DNA of 51,523 nucleotides from Lachnospiraceae bacterium (GCA_009911185.1 QXWW01000030.1:1-51523); one strand, 5' to 3'; shown: positions 8,566 through 17,524, numbered from the stretch's first letter. The notes: generated from the sequence alone by a model not told the origin. Numbers and translations: made by a program.

Positions 8566-8594
8566 TTTATAAATTATTAAAAGTTTATAAACAA
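8566..8594 (-). promoter_or_regulatory. Distal sigma-A promoter of htpG, upstream of CIRCE
   Basis: On the minus strand TTGTTT (8594-8589), 17 bases, TATAAA (8571-8566). Transcription from here would place CIRCE at about +25, the usual position for HrcA repression. AT-rich flanks make chance matches possible. Confidence 0.5.
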
Positions 8595-8604
8595 GGAAAG
8601 TTTG

Positions 8605-8633
8605 TTGACAGTATGGTACTTTTATCATAGAAT
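8605..8633 (+). promoter_or_regulatory. Sigma-A promoter for the FapA-like gene
   Basis: TTGACA (8605-8610), 17 bases, TAGAAT (8628-8633), 36 bases before the ATG at 8670. CIRCE lies 72 bases upstream of this -35 box, so strong HrcA control of this gene is less likely. Confidence 0.8.
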
Positions 8634-8669
8634 GAAATAGCGGGATATTTTGTAAAACAGAGGTGAGCA

Positions 8670-10781
8670 ATGAAGAATCAGTTGATGAAAAAGTATGAAT
8701 CTATGGGGTTTGATAAGGGGCAGATGGAGGAAATCCGTCAAGGGCTGGAGAAGGGGCTGGATGTATCTTGGTATACTTCTGTAGATTATGATTGGTTTCA
8801 AATGGAAGAGATCAAGAAAGGACTGGAGCGTGGGCTGGAAGTATCTGTCTATGCCAGGCCGGAGATTTCGTATGACCGGATGCGCCAAATCCGTAAAGGT
8901 CTGCAAGAAGGAGTAAATCTGGCAGAATATCAGGAACTGTCAGCGGGGTATCTGCGTCAGATTCGCAAGGCAAAACAAGGAAACGTTAATATTTTTCCTT
9001 ATATTAAAGAGGGCTACGAGCCGGACCAGTTGGAAGAAATCCGTTTAGCCCTGGAGCACAAGGCGGATGTAAATTTGTATTTGATCAAAGAGTTTTTGGG
9101 GGAATCTATCCGTGAAATCCGTCTGGGAGTGGAAGAGGGCCTGGATGTGTCGGTGTATGCCAAAATTAATTATGGCTGGCAGCAGATGCGTGAAATCCGC
9201 CTGGGGCTGGAACGGCGCGTGGATGTGTCGGTGTATGCCAGGGAATTATACCGCTGGCAGCAAATGCGTGAAATCCGCCTGGGGCTGGAAGAAGGTCTGG
9301 ATGTGTCAGCGTATAAGAGTATGATGTATTCTGCAAGAGAGATGGAGCAGATGCGAAAGAAGATGCTGGAACAGTCAGAAATTCAGGAAGATTTTCAATT
9401 TGAGATGCTGGAAGAACAGGCGAAACTGGCAACGGAATGTCTGGTGACAGTCAGCCAGGACAAGATGGAGGCATATGTAACTTTAGAAAAGGGATCTTGT
9501 AAAACTAAAAATGAAATTATGCGGCTTCTGGCAAAGGAAAACGTTGTCTTTGGAATTAAGCAGGATGAAATAGAGAAACACATAAAGCAATCGGAGAAGG
9601 CGACTCAGCATTTTTTGGCAGCAGAAGGCATCCGGCCGGAGCGAGGCCGCGACGGTCATTATGAATTCTTTTTCCGAACCGGAATACCGCAGATTCCTGC
9701 CGTGCGGGAAGACGGTTCCATTGATTACCAGAATACTGTGTATTTTGAGCAGGTTAAAGCCGGACAGGTCATCGCTGTGTATCATGAAGCGCAGCCAGGT
9801 ATGGGCGGAAGGACCGTGGACGGCACGGAACTTCCAGCGCAGGGAGGCCAGGAAAAACTTATTCTGAAAGGAAGAGGATTCTTGCTGTCGCAGGATAAAA
9901 AAACGTATATTGCCAGGGAATCAGGAAAGATTGAGCTGAAAGACAATCGGATTACTATCCAGCCGCTGCTGGTGGTAAACGAAGTGACTATTTCTACCGG
10001 GAATCTGCGGTTTAACGGAAGTATCTGGGTGCGGGGAAACGTAGGAAGCGGCGTTGTGATACAAGCGAAGGATGAATTGGTTATCGAGGGAAATGTGGAA
10101 GCTGCCCGCCTGCAGAGCGGCAATAAAATTGTTATAAAAAATGGAGTTTCCGGCGGCGGTCTTGCCATCATTGAATCGGCGGGAGATATTCATGGGAAAT
10201 TTTTTGAAGGCGCGTCATTGACGGCAAACGACGGAATTTATGCCAACTATGTGATGAACTGCAATATGATAGCGGGAAAGGAAATTATTATTTCTGGCAG
10301 CAGAGGCGCAATTATCGGAGGAAATGCAGCGGCCGTCAATGGTATCGAGGCTCATCATATCGGGAACCGTGCCGGACTTCTCACGAATATTTCTCTGGGA
10401 GCCAGTCAGGCAATGATTGAGAAGGAAGAAGAAGCGGAGATTAAACTAAAAAAATTCCAGTCGGAACTGGCAATTTTTGAAGAGGCATATCGAAAGCTGC
10501 AGAAGCAGTATCCTCCGGAAATACGAAATGAAATGGAATTGTATCTTAAGGTGGAACAGGCAACCTATATCAAGCGTAAACAGATGGAACTGCAAAAGGA
10601 ACGTACAAAAGAACTGGAGGAAAAGCGCCGCAATGCAAACGAGGCGAAGATGATTGTGCATGGGGTGCTCAACGCGGGTACTGTAGTACAGATGAACGGG
10701 ATGCACTGGAGTGCGGCAAGTTCTGTGAAAAATGTTACCGTGCGTTTGTCATTGAAAGAAATAGGTGTATTTCGCAATTAA
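8670..10781 (+). CDS. FapA-family (DUF342) protein with N-terminal 26-residue repeats
   Basis: 703 residues, GAGGTGA before the ATG. Residues 19-224 hold eight tandem units of about 26 residues of the form M-x-E-I-R-x-G-L-E-x-G-L-D-V-S-x-Y-A. Residues about 260-340 are a hinge region, and about 350-560 are the DUF342/FapA beta-solenoid (VRGNVGSGVVIQAKDELVIEGNVE, then further G-x-I/V-x-A/G rungs, ending near GAIIGGNAAAVNGIEAHHIGN). About 580-660 is a charged coiled coil, followed by a short beta tail (VHGVLNAGTVVQMNG). FapA proteins in Bacillus and Vibrio affect flagellar or polar assembly; the N-terminal repeats are not part of those and their partner is unknown. It is 11 bases from the following response regulator, so the two probably act together. 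Confidence 0.85.
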   Translation: MKNQLMKKYESMGFDKGQMEEIRQGLEKGLDVSWYTSVDYDWFQMEEIKKGLERGLEVSVYARPEISYDRMRQIRKGLQEGVNLAEYQELSAGYLRQIRKAKQGNVNIFPYIKEGYEPDQLEEIRLALEHKADVNLYLIKEFLGESIREIRLGVEEGLDVSVYAKINYGWQQMREIRLGLERRVDVSVYARELYRWQQMREIRLGLEEGLDVSAYKSMMYSAREMEQMRKKMLEQSEIQEDFQFEMLEEQAKLATECLVTVSQDKMEAYVTLEKGSCKTKNEIMRLLAKENVVFGIKQDEIEKHIKQSEKATQHFLAAEGIRPERGRDGHYEFFFRTGIPQIPAVREDGSIDYQNTVYFEQVKAGQVIAVYHEAQPGMGGRTVDGTELPAQGGQEKLILKGRGFLLSQDKKTYIARESGKIELKDNRITIQPLLVVNEVTISTGNLRFNGSIWVRGNVGSGVVIQAKDELVIEGNVEAARLQSGNKIVIKNGVSGGGLAIIESAGDIHGKFFEGASLTANDGIYANYVMNCNMIAGKEIIISGSRGAIIGGNAAAVNGIEAHHIGNRAGLLTNISLGASQAMIEKEEEAEIKLKKFQSELAIFEEAYRKLQKQYPPEIRNEMELYLKVEQATYIKRKQMELQKERTKELEEKRRNANEAKMIVHGVLNAGTVVQMNGMHWSAASSVKNVTVRLSLKEIGVFRN
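8724..9341 (+). repeat. Eight tandem repeats of about 78 bp encoding M-x-E-I-R-x-G-L-E units
   Basis: Unit starts fall at residues 19, 45, 71, 95, 121, 147, 173 and 199 of the protein above, i.e. a 26-residue period with one 24-residue unit. Units 6-8 (about 9108-9305) are nearly identical at DNA level, including ATGCGTGAAATCCGCCTGGG twice, pointing to recent duplication; units 3-5 have diverged. Confidence 0.9.
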
Positions 10782-10792
10782 GGAGGAAGCGT

Positions 10793-11893
10793 ATGAATCG
10801 GCATAAAATATTGATTGTGGATGATTTAGAAAGCAACCGTATGATTCTGGCAGAGATTTTCCGTACAGATTATCAGATTTTGCAGGCAGAAGATACTGTG
10901 ACAACACTGCAGATTTTGGAGAAGGATGCCAAAGAGACGGCGGCTGTATTGCTGGACTGGCATTTGTCGGCAGAAGATGGGAGCAGAATATTGGAAGTTA
11001 TGAAAAAAAAGGGGTGGATGAATGATATTCCGGTACTGATTGTCACGGCAGAACATTCTACGGAGGTGGAGAAAAAATGTATTCAGATGGGGGTGTCTGA
11101 CTTAATCAGAAAACCATTTGATGCTGATGTGGTGAAAAACCGCGTCAATAACAATATTTCTCTGTACCAGCATAAGAACCGGATGGAGGAAAAAGTGCGG
11201 GAGCAGAATCAGATGCTGCGCAAACAATATTCGGTGATGAAGCTGCAGGCAGAAAAATTGAAAAAAGCAAATGAGAAAATGATTGATATTGTGTGTAATA
11301 TTTTAGAACACCATTATCCGGAATTTTCAGAAAATATGCAGATTACCAGGGAAATCAGCAGAATCATCGGCAGGAATGTGCAGAAAAATTATCCAGAGTA
11401 CAAATTGACGAACCAGGATGTAGAGGCAATTGCCGAATTATCGTCTCTGCGGGATATTGGGAAGCTGTTGATTTCCGACCATGTTTTGTATAAACCGGCA
11501 AAACTCACAAAAGAAGAGACAGAGTATATGAAATCTCATACCACAAAGGGTTGTGAAATTATGAAAATGATGAAAGACTTACAGACGCCGGATTATCATA
11601 AGAAAAGTATGGAAATCTGCCGTTACCATCATGAGCGTTACGACGGCAAAGGATATCCGGAGGGGCTGAAAGGGGACGAGATACCAATTTCAGCACAGAT
11701 TGTTTCGGTGGTAGACGCCTATCATGCCCTAATCAGCGAACGGATTTACAAACGGGCGTATTCTAAGGAAGAAGCATACTATAAAATCCTGGGCGGAGAA
11801 TGCGGGATATTCTCCCCTAAGATTATGGAGTGTTTCCGCATATCCAGAAAAGAAATGGAAGCAATCAATACGAATGCTAAGGAAAGTGCCTAA
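10793..11893 (+). CDS. Response regulator with degenerate HD-GYP output domain
   Basis: 366 residues, AAGGAGG before the ATG. Residues 4-122 are a receiver domain: acidic pair D10-D11, phospho-acceptor D55 (LLDWHL), T85, K107 (RKPF). A coiled-coil linker (125-165) joins an HD-GYP domain (about 170-350) of the RpfG type that usually hydrolyses cyclic di-GMP. The GYP motif is kept (HHERYDGKGYP, 279-289), but the HD pair is R220-D221 (SSLRDIGK instead of LHDIGK), and the later D-x-x-D-A-L is DAYHAL. Loss of a metal-binding His suggests a non-catalytic c-di-GMP sensor or a phospho-controlled binding module (inference). It follows the FapA-like gene by 11 bases in the same transcript. Confidence 0.9.
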   Translation: MNRHKILIVDDLESNRMILAEIFRTDYQILQAEDTVTTLQILEKDAKETAAVLLDWHLSAEDGSRILEVMKKKGWMNDIPVLIVTAEHSTEVEKKCIQMGVSDLIRKPFDADVVKNRVNNNISLYQHKNRMEEKVREQNQMLRKQYSVMKLQAEKLKKANEKMIDIVCNILEHHYPEFSENMQITREISRIIGRNVQKNYPEYKLTNQDVEAIAELSSLRDIGKLLISDHVLYKPAKLTKEETEYMKSHTTKGCEIMKMMKDLQTPDYHKKSMEICRYHHERYDGKGYPEGLKGDEIPISAQIVSVVDAYHALISERIYKRAYSKEEAYYKILGGECGIFSPKIMECFRISRKEMEAINTNAKESA

Positions 11894-12409
11894 GATATGT
11901 AAGGGTTGAGAGCAGAAATATGGCCCAACATCGACTTTTCTTGTCTGCGTTTATATTAAGCTGGCACACGTTAAGATTAAAGTACAGTTATGCCATTGGG
12001 AAGTTTTAGAATGAGGCGTATATGTAGCAAAGGAGATCAGAATAAGTTTTTGTCTTCGCGGCAATGGATAAATCTTATAAAACGAAATATAACTGTAATC
12101 CCGGCGGGATGTGTTCCAGACAGAGGAATGCATCCTGTTGTTTTTGGCACAAAATAATGTAAAAAAATACGTTAGTATTACTGGAAAATGCGTAAACTCT
12201 GAGCAAAAGTCGGAAGGCGGCGGTAAAAGGAAAAATTTGAAGTAAATCAGAAAGCGTGGGACTAATAGGAGCGTGTCAAAGACAGCGCTCATGCAGAGGA
12301 TGGAAAAGCAGGAGAATTATATAACGCCAAATTCCTTGAGTTCATGGGATAGGAATGTTATACTGGAAGTACCCAATGTTACAAAAGAAACCAACAAGGA
12401 GGAGAAGAC
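11894..12409 (+). other. 516-base intergenic region before the hydrogenase operon
   Basis: No convincing gene: the longest frames on either strand lack ribosome sites and family features. It is AT-rich with no strong terminator for the upstream pair. The 3' end holds the hydrogenase promoter. No perfect Rex-type palindrome (TTGTTAA/TTAACAA) was seen. It may contain a decayed gene or a small RNA, without direct support. Confidence 0.6.
12336..12364 (+). promoter_or_regulatory. Sigma-A promoter of the hydrogenase operon
   Basis: TTGAGT (12336-12341), 17 bases, TATACT (12359-12364), leaving a leader of roughly 40 bases before the TTG start at 12410. Confidence 0.7.
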
Positions 12410-12913
12410 TTGGAAGCAAAGGAAGTGAAAGTATTAGATGAGATTTTGGCGGCTCATGATTACAGCCAGACAAAAATCATTGCCATCATGCAGGACATTC
12501 AGAAGGTCTACCGCTATCTGCCGGAAGAAATGCTCTGTTATGTTGCCAAAAAGCTGCACATGAGCGAGGCAAAAGTATATGGGGTGGCGACATTTTATGA
12601 GAATTTCTCATTGGAGCCAAAGGGAAAATATGTGATTAAGATCTGTGATGGAACGGCATGCCATGTGCGGCAGTCTACCGCTATTTTAGAGGAGATTCGC
12701 AGTATTTTGGGGGTTACGGCGGCGAAACCTACCACAGACGACATGATGTTTACCGTAGAGACGGTGTCCTGTCTGGGAGCCTGCGGCCTGGCTCCGGTCT
12801 GTACGGTCAATGATGTGGTACATGCAGCTATGACGCCGGAGAAAGCAAGAACATTGATTAAAGAATTAAAGGAAGGCAGCGCTGCCGGAGAGGAGGCTGC
12901 AGATGAGAATTAA
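12410..12913 (+). CDS. hydC: NuoE-like [2Fe-2S] subunit of bifurcating [FeFe] hydrogenase
   Basis: 167 residues with a TTG start; AAGGAGG lies exactly 7 bases upstream. A helical N-terminal part (SEAKVYGVATFYENFSLEPKGK) leads into a thioredoxin-fold [2Fe-2S] domain with Cys in CDGTAC (about 82-87) and CLGAC (about 123-127). This is the small (gamma, NuoE/HydC) subunit, which takes part in electron transfer between NADH/FMN and ferredoxin branches. Its gene overlaps the next by 11 bases, and the set hydC-hydB-hydA matches the trimeric electron-bifurcating hydrogenase known from Thermotoga and acetogens. Cytoplasmic. Confidence 0.93.
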   Translation: MEAKEVKVLDEILAAHDYSQTKIIAIMQDIQKVYRYLPEEMLCYVAKKLHMSEAKVYGVATFYENFSLEPKGKYVIKICDGTACHVRQSTAILEEIRSILGVTAAKPTTDDMMFTVETVSCLGACGLAPVCTVNDVVHAAMTPEKARTLIKELKEGSAAGEEAADEN

Positions 12914-14792
12914 TACGAGAGAAGAGTTAGAGGCAAGAAGAAAAGAATATGCGGCGTCCTTAAAAACCCAGAGAAAGCAGATATTGATTTGCGCTGGAAC
13001 GGGTTGCGTTGCCGGAGGATCTTTGAATATTTATGCGAGAATGCAGGAGATTCTTATGGAGCGCGGCGTTAAATGTTCACTGGTGCTGGAGAAAGAGCCG
13101 CATGACGAGAGCATTGGTCTGAAAAAATCCGGCTGTCATGGATTTTGTGAGATGGGGCCGCTTTTGCGCATTGAGCCGGAAGGAATCCTGTATGTGAAGG
13201 TCAAAGCAGAGGATTGTGAGGAAATCATTGAAAAAAGTATTGTCGGGGACGAGATTATCGACCGTCTGGTATACCATGACCAGGAGGGCCGGGCTTATGA
13301 AAAACAGGATGATATCCCCTTCTATAAACAGCAGACGCGTGTGGCGTTAGAGGACTGTGGAAGGATTAACGCCGAATCCATTAAGGAGTACATAGCGGTG
13401 GGCGGATACGGAGCGGTGGCAAAGGCTTTGTTCGATATGACGCCTCAGCAGATTGTGGACGAAGTGTCTGAGGCGTCTCTGCGCGGGCGCGGCGGCGGCG
13501 GATTTCCCACCGGACGGAAATGGGCGCAGGTGCTGGCGCAGGATGAAGAAATTAAATATGTGGTCTGCAATGGTGATGAGGGTGATCCGGGCGCATTTAT
13601 GGACCGCAGCATGATGGAAGGCGATCCGCACCGCGTGATAGAAGGGATGCTGATTGCCGGGATTGCAACAGGGGCGCATTATGGATATATTTATGTGCGG
13701 GCAGAATATCCGCTTGCCGTAGAGCGTTTGCAGAATGCCATCAATAAGGCGGAGGAAAAAGGACTGCTGGGCGAGAACATTTTAGGTTCCGGTTTTGACT
13801 TTGATTTACAGATCAGTCAGGGGGCAGGCGCGTTCGTCTGCGGAGAAGGCTCTGCATTGACTGCTTCCATTGAGGGAAATCGGGGAATGCCCAGAGTGAA
13901 GCCGCCGCGTACTGTGGAAAAGGGATTGTTTGAAAAGCCTACCGTTTTGAACAATGTGGAGACTTACTGTAATGTTCCTCCGATTATCAGTAAGGGAGCC
14001 GCATGGTATAAAACGATCGGCCCGGATAATAATCATGGAACCAAGGCGTTTGCCCTCACGGGAAATGTTATGAATACGGGACTGATCGAAGTGCCTATGG
14101 GTACGCCTCTGCGCAAAGTTATCTTTGATATCGGCGGCGGCGTGAAAGGCGGCGGGTTTAAAGCGGTGCAGATTGGCGGGCCTTCTGGCGGCTGTCTGTG
14201 TATCAACCCTACAGAAGACCACCTGGATCTGCATCTGGATTTTGACTCTCTGAAAAAAGTGGGAGCTATGATTGGAAGCGGCGGTCTTGTGGTTATGAAT
14301 GATAAGAGCTGCATGGTGGAAGTGGCAAGGTTCTTTATGAATTTTACGCAGAATGAATCCTGCGGCAAGTGTATTCCCTGCCGGGAAGGAACCAAGCGGA
14401 TGCTGGAGCTTTTAAATGATATTTGTGAGGGCAGGGGGACCATGCAGCATATCCAGCTTTTGGAGGAGCTTGCCGCTACGATTTCTGCTACGGCGTTGTG
14501 CGGACTAGGCAAGACTGCGGCTTCTCCGGTGGTGAGTACGATGAAGTATTTCAGAGAAGAATACATGGCCCATGTGGTTGAGAAAAAATGTCCCGCCGGA
14601 CAGTGCAAAGCATTGGTAACTCTCCAGATTGATCCGGAATTGTGCAAAGGCTGCAGCAAGTGCGCAAAGCTTTGCCCGGTGGGCGCGATTTCCGGCGAAA
14701 TCAAGAACCCATTTACCATTGATACAAGTAAATGTATTAAGTGTGGAGCCTGCAGAGAAGGCTGTAATTTCCACGCGGTAAAAGAAGTGTAG
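12903..14792 (+). CDS. hydB: NuoF-like flavoprotein subunit of bifurcating [FeFe] hydrogenase
   Basis: 629 residues. N-terminal thioredoxin-like [2Fe-2S] domain (CAGTGC, then CHGFC). NADH/FMN-binding core: RGRGGGGFPTGRKW and VCNGDEGDPGAFMDRSMMEGDP (about 195-240). The SLBB-like region is followed by the [4Fe-4S] motif ESCGKCIPCREGTKRM (about 484-499). At the C-terminus two further [4Fe-4S] clusters are supplied by CKGCSKCAKLCPVGAI and CIKCGACREGCNF. In characterised complexes this subunit oxidises or reduces NAD(H) at FMN and is the flavin centre of bifurcation. GAGGAGG precedes the ATG inside the end of hydC, so translation is probably coupled. Confidence 0.95.
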   Translation: MRINTREELEARRKEYAASLKTQRKQILICAGTGCVAGGSLNIYARMQEILMERGVKCSLVLEKEPHDESIGLKKSGCHGFCEMGPLLRIEPEGILYVKVKAEDCEEIIEKSIVGDEIIDRLVYHDQEGRAYEKQDDIPFYKQQTRVALEDCGRINAESIKEYIAVGGYGAVAKALFDMTPQQIVDEVSEASLRGRGGGGFPTGRKWAQVLAQDEEIKYVVCNGDEGDPGAFMDRSMMEGDPHRVIEGMLIAGIATGAHYGYIYVRAEYPLAVERLQNAINKAEEKGLLGENILGSGFDFDLQISQGAGAFVCGEGSALTASIEGNRGMPRVKPPRTVEKGLFEKPTVLNNVETYCNVPPIISKGAAWYKTIGPDNNHGTKAFALTGNVMNTGLIEVPMGTPLRKVIFDIGGGVKGGGFKAVQIGGPSGGCLCINPTEDHLDLHLDFDSLKKVGAMIGSGGLVVMNDKSCMVEVARFFMNFTQNESCGKCIPCREGTKRMLELLNDICEGRGTMQHIQLLEELAATISATALCGLGKTAASPVVSTMKYFREEYMAHVVEKKCPAGQCKALVTLQIDPELCKGCSKCAKLCPVGAISGEIKNPFTIDTSKCIKCGACREGCNFHAVKEV

Positions 14793-14804
14793 GAGGGAAC
14801 GGAC

Positions 14805-16502
14805 ATGGAAAAATATATGATAATTGACGGAGAGCGTGTACCGTTCACCGATGAGAAAAATATTCTTGCTGTGATCCGCAAGGCAGGAATTATCTTACCA
14901 ACTTTTTGCTATTATTCGGATCTGTCTATTTATGGCGCCTGCCGTATGTGCGTGGTGGAAGATAACCGGGGAGGGATCGTGGCGTCCTGTTCCACGCCGC
15001 CGAAAAATGGCATGGAAATCCGCACGAATACACCGCAGCTTTACTATCACAGAAAACGTATCCTAGAGCTGCTTTTGGCTGCGCACTGCAGAGACTGCAC
15101 TACATGTGAGAAAAACGGAAAATGCAAGCTGCAGGAACTGGCAAACCGCTTTTCTATTCCAGGCGTGCGGTTTGAGAACACCAATCCCATTCGTCCAATT
15201 GACACCTCTTCCAAGGCGATTGTGCGCAATCCCAATAAATGTATTCTCTGCGGCGACTGTGTGCGGGTGTGCAGTGAAATTCAGCATGTGGGAGCCATTG
15301 ATTTTGCCCATCGCGGGGCTGATATGGAGATTTCCACAGCATTTGGCAGAGATATTGCCGATACGAACTGTGTCAACTGCGGGCAATGTGCGGCCGTATG
15401 TCCTACGGGGGCCATTACCATTAAGAATGATACCCATGACGTATGGGAGGCGATTCACAACCCCAATAAGCGGGTGGTGGTACAGATTGCACCGGCAGTC
15501 CGTGTGGCAATCGGCGAGGGGTATGGATATGACCCGGGAGAAAATACGATTGGCAGACTGATTGCTTCTCTGCGTATGCTGGGTGTGGACGCGATTTTTG
15601 ACACTTCTGTGGGAGCGGACCTCACGATTATGGAGGAAGCGGAAGAACTGGTGGAGAGTTTGGAAGAACAGGACCGCAGGTATCCGCTTTTTACCTCCTG
15701 CTGTCCGGGCTGGATACGTTATGTGGAGACGCAGTACCCTCATATTTTGCCCTATGTATCCACTGCAAAATCTCCCATGCAGATGTTCGGAGCGGTGATT
15801 AAAGAATATTACAAAAAGCAGGATAAGAAGGAAAAGAAAGAGACGGTTTCTGTTGCCATTATGCCTTGTACCGCTAAGAAATTTGAGGCGTCCAGAGAGG
15901 AATTTATCAGAAACGGCATACCCGATGTGGACTATGTGCTTACCTCAGAAGAAGTGATTGGCATGTTGAAAGAAATCGGCATTCGTTTTGACCGTTTGGA
16001 GCCGGAAGCTTACGATATGCCGTTCTCCATTTATTCCGGAGCCGGAGTGATTTTCGGGGCCACCGGAGGCGTGACAGAGGCGGCGGTCCGCCGGGTAGTG
16101 GCGGATAAAAGCCCCAAAGCGTTAAAAGAAATTGAGTTTATCGGTGTCCGGGGTATGGAAGGCGTGAAAGAATGTGAGCTCGATTTGGGAGAGCGTAAAG
16201 TGCGGATTGGCATTGTCAGCGGACTTGGCAATGCAGACAGCCTGCTGCAAAAAATTGAGAGCGGAGAAGAGCATTTTGATTTTGTAGAAGTGATGGCATG
16301 TCCTGGTGGCTGCGTTGCCGGAGCCGGTCAGCCATTTGCCCGCTCTACCGAAAAACGGATGCGTGCGGAAGGTCTTTACAAGAATGACAAAGCGCTTCAG
16401 ATTAAGCGCAGTGAAGAAAATCCTCTGGTAGATACGTTATACAACGATCTTTTGAAAAACCGGGAGCATGAACTTTTGCATGTGAATTATTTGCATGAAT
16501 AA
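14805..16502 (+). CDS. hydA: [FeFe] hydrogenase catalytic subunit
   Basis: 565 residues. N-terminal plant-type [2Fe-2S] domain (CYYSDLSIYGACRMC, then a distal C). His-Cys cluster HCRDCTTCEKNGKC. Two [4Fe-4S] clusters (CILCGDCVRVC and CVNCGQCAAVCPTGAI). H-cluster signatures L1 TSCCPGW, L2 MPCTAKKFEA, L3 MACPGGCVAGAGQP; in L3 the usual GGGQ is GAGQ. The C-terminal tail is a small-subunit domain. The reaction is H2 = 2 H+ + 2 e-, coupled through HydB/HydC to NAD+ and ferredoxin. AGGAGGG precedes the ATG, 12 bases after hydB. Maturases HydE/F/G are not in the window. Confidence 0.97.
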   Translation: MEKYMIIDGERVPFTDEKNILAVIRKAGIILPTFCYYSDLSIYGACRMCVVEDNRGGIVASCSTPPKNGMEIRTNTPQLYYHRKRILELLLAAHCRDCTTCEKNGKCKLQELANRFSIPGVRFENTNPIRPIDTSSKAIVRNPNKCILCGDCVRVCSEIQHVGAIDFAHRGADMEISTAFGRDIADTNCVNCGQCAAVCPTGAITIKNDTHDVWEAIHNPNKRVVVQIAPAVRVAIGEGYGYDPGENTIGRLIASLRMLGVDAIFDTSVGADLTIMEEAEELVESLEEQDRRYPLFTSCCPGWIRYVETQYPHILPYVSTAKSPMQMFGAVIKEYYKKQDKKEKKETVSVAIMPCTAKKFEASREEFIRNGIPDVDYVLTSEEVIGMLKEIGIRFDRLEPEAYDMPFSIYSGAGVIFGATGGVTEAAVRRVVADKSPKALKEIEFIGVRGMEGVKECELDLGERKVRIGIVSGLGNADSLLQKIESGEEHFDFVEVMACPGGCVAGAGQPFARSTEKRMRAEGLYKNDKALQIKRSEENPLVDTLYNDLLKNREHELLHVNYLHE

Positions 16503-16517
16503 GAATGGAACGTAATA

Positions 16518-16568
16518 AGAAGAACACAGGAACAGGTGAAGAACTCTGTTTTCTGTGTTCTTCTTTCA
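16518..16568 (+). terminator. Terminator of the hydrogenase operon
   Basis: AAGAAGAACACAG (16518-16530) pairs perfectly with CTGTGTTCTTCTT (16554-16566), a 13-bp stem with a 23-base loop, followed by a short T-rich end. It starts 15 bases after the hydA stop. Confidence 0.75.
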
Positions 16569-16781
16569 CAAAGAACTTGCTGCGATAAAATGTGTGAGCA
16601 CCTTTCATGGAAGGAAAAAACGTGCGTACGCAGGCAATCCTTCATGACAAGGGACTCAGGGAAGCTGAAGCGGACTTGTCCCCTTGACTTGTATGGCAGG
16701 TTTTCTGTCGTATCAGGATGGGGGAAGAGGTAAAGTATTCCAGAATTTCTGCCGAAAAAATATAGAGAAAGGAGGACGGCT

Positions 16782-17504
16782 ATGAATGTTTCACTGACGA
16801 ATATAGGGACAGACACATATCGGAAAGGTTCTGTTTTTGCCGGAGGTCTTCCAATGCTTCAGAATAATGGGCTTAAGAGTACCCAGGAGAAGGCAGAGCG
16901 GCAGCAGAAGGCTCAGAATGAGGTAGCGTTCTGGGAGAAACAGAAGGAAAATCTGAAAGATAAGGAATGTGACACAGTAGAGGAAATTGCTGAGAAACTC
17001 AAAGCGCTGCACAGTTATGAGGATGAGATTGCGGCAGTCAAGGAATCCTTTAATAATGAACAGATGTGGCATGTGATGGACGAAGCGCAGGAGCGCGGAG
17101 AGCAGATTGCGGAAGCCGCCGAGAAGATGGAACCCAAGACGCCGGAAGAGAGACGGGAAGAAGCTGCCGAAGAAGCCATGGGCACGGAAGAAGACAAGAG
17201 TGCAATGGAGGAAATGCTGGACGATGTTTCACAGATGGCAGAGGAAACCGAAGAGATGGCAGAGGAATTGCAGAATCTCAAGGAAACGGCGGAAGAAATG
17301 GAGGAGAGTGAAAGGGAAGCGGAAAATCTTCAGGAAAACGAAGGCGCCTTGTCTGAACTTACCCAGCAGATGCAGGATATCCAGGAGCAGAAGCAGCAGG
17401 AAATGGAAGAAGAAAAGCTTGCGGCGAGGCAGGCGCAGAAACTGGGAGCATATCAACCGGAAGAGAAGAAGTATCTCTATCAGGGGATGGATATCAGGAT
17501 TTAA
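16782..17504 (+). CDS. Glutamate-rich coiled-coil protein, unknown function
   Basis: 240 residues with AAAGGAGG before the ATG. Residues 1-30 are non-charged (MNVSLTNIGTDTYRKG...); residues 33-215 are almost continuous charged helix, especially E, with runs such as MAEETEEMAEELQ. The end, YQPEEKKYLYQGMDIRI, is a distinct short tail. No family recognised; no signal peptide or membrane span. It stands alone between two terminators. The low-complexity DNA (GAA/GAG repeats) also opens long frames in other phases, but only this one has a ribosome site and a compact terminator behind it. Confidence 0.75.
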   Translation: MNVSLTNIGTDTYRKGSVFAGGLPMLQNNGLKSTQEKAERQQKAQNEVAFWEKQKENLKDKECDTVEEIAEKLKALHSYEDEIAAVKESFNNEQMWHVMDEAQERGEQIAEAAEKMEPKTPEERREEAAEEAMGTEEDKSAMEEMLDDVSQMAEETEEMAEELQNLKETAEEMEESEREAENLQENEGALSELTQQMQDIQEQKQQEMEEEKLAARQAQKLGAYQPEEKKYLYQGMDIRI

Positions 17505-17524
17505 CATTTGTATTCGCTGTATAC

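Noticed and set aside
11951-12292. Minus-strand frame in the gap before the hydrogenase operon
   Set aside because: No ribosome site, no family features, composition of non-coding AT-rich DNA.
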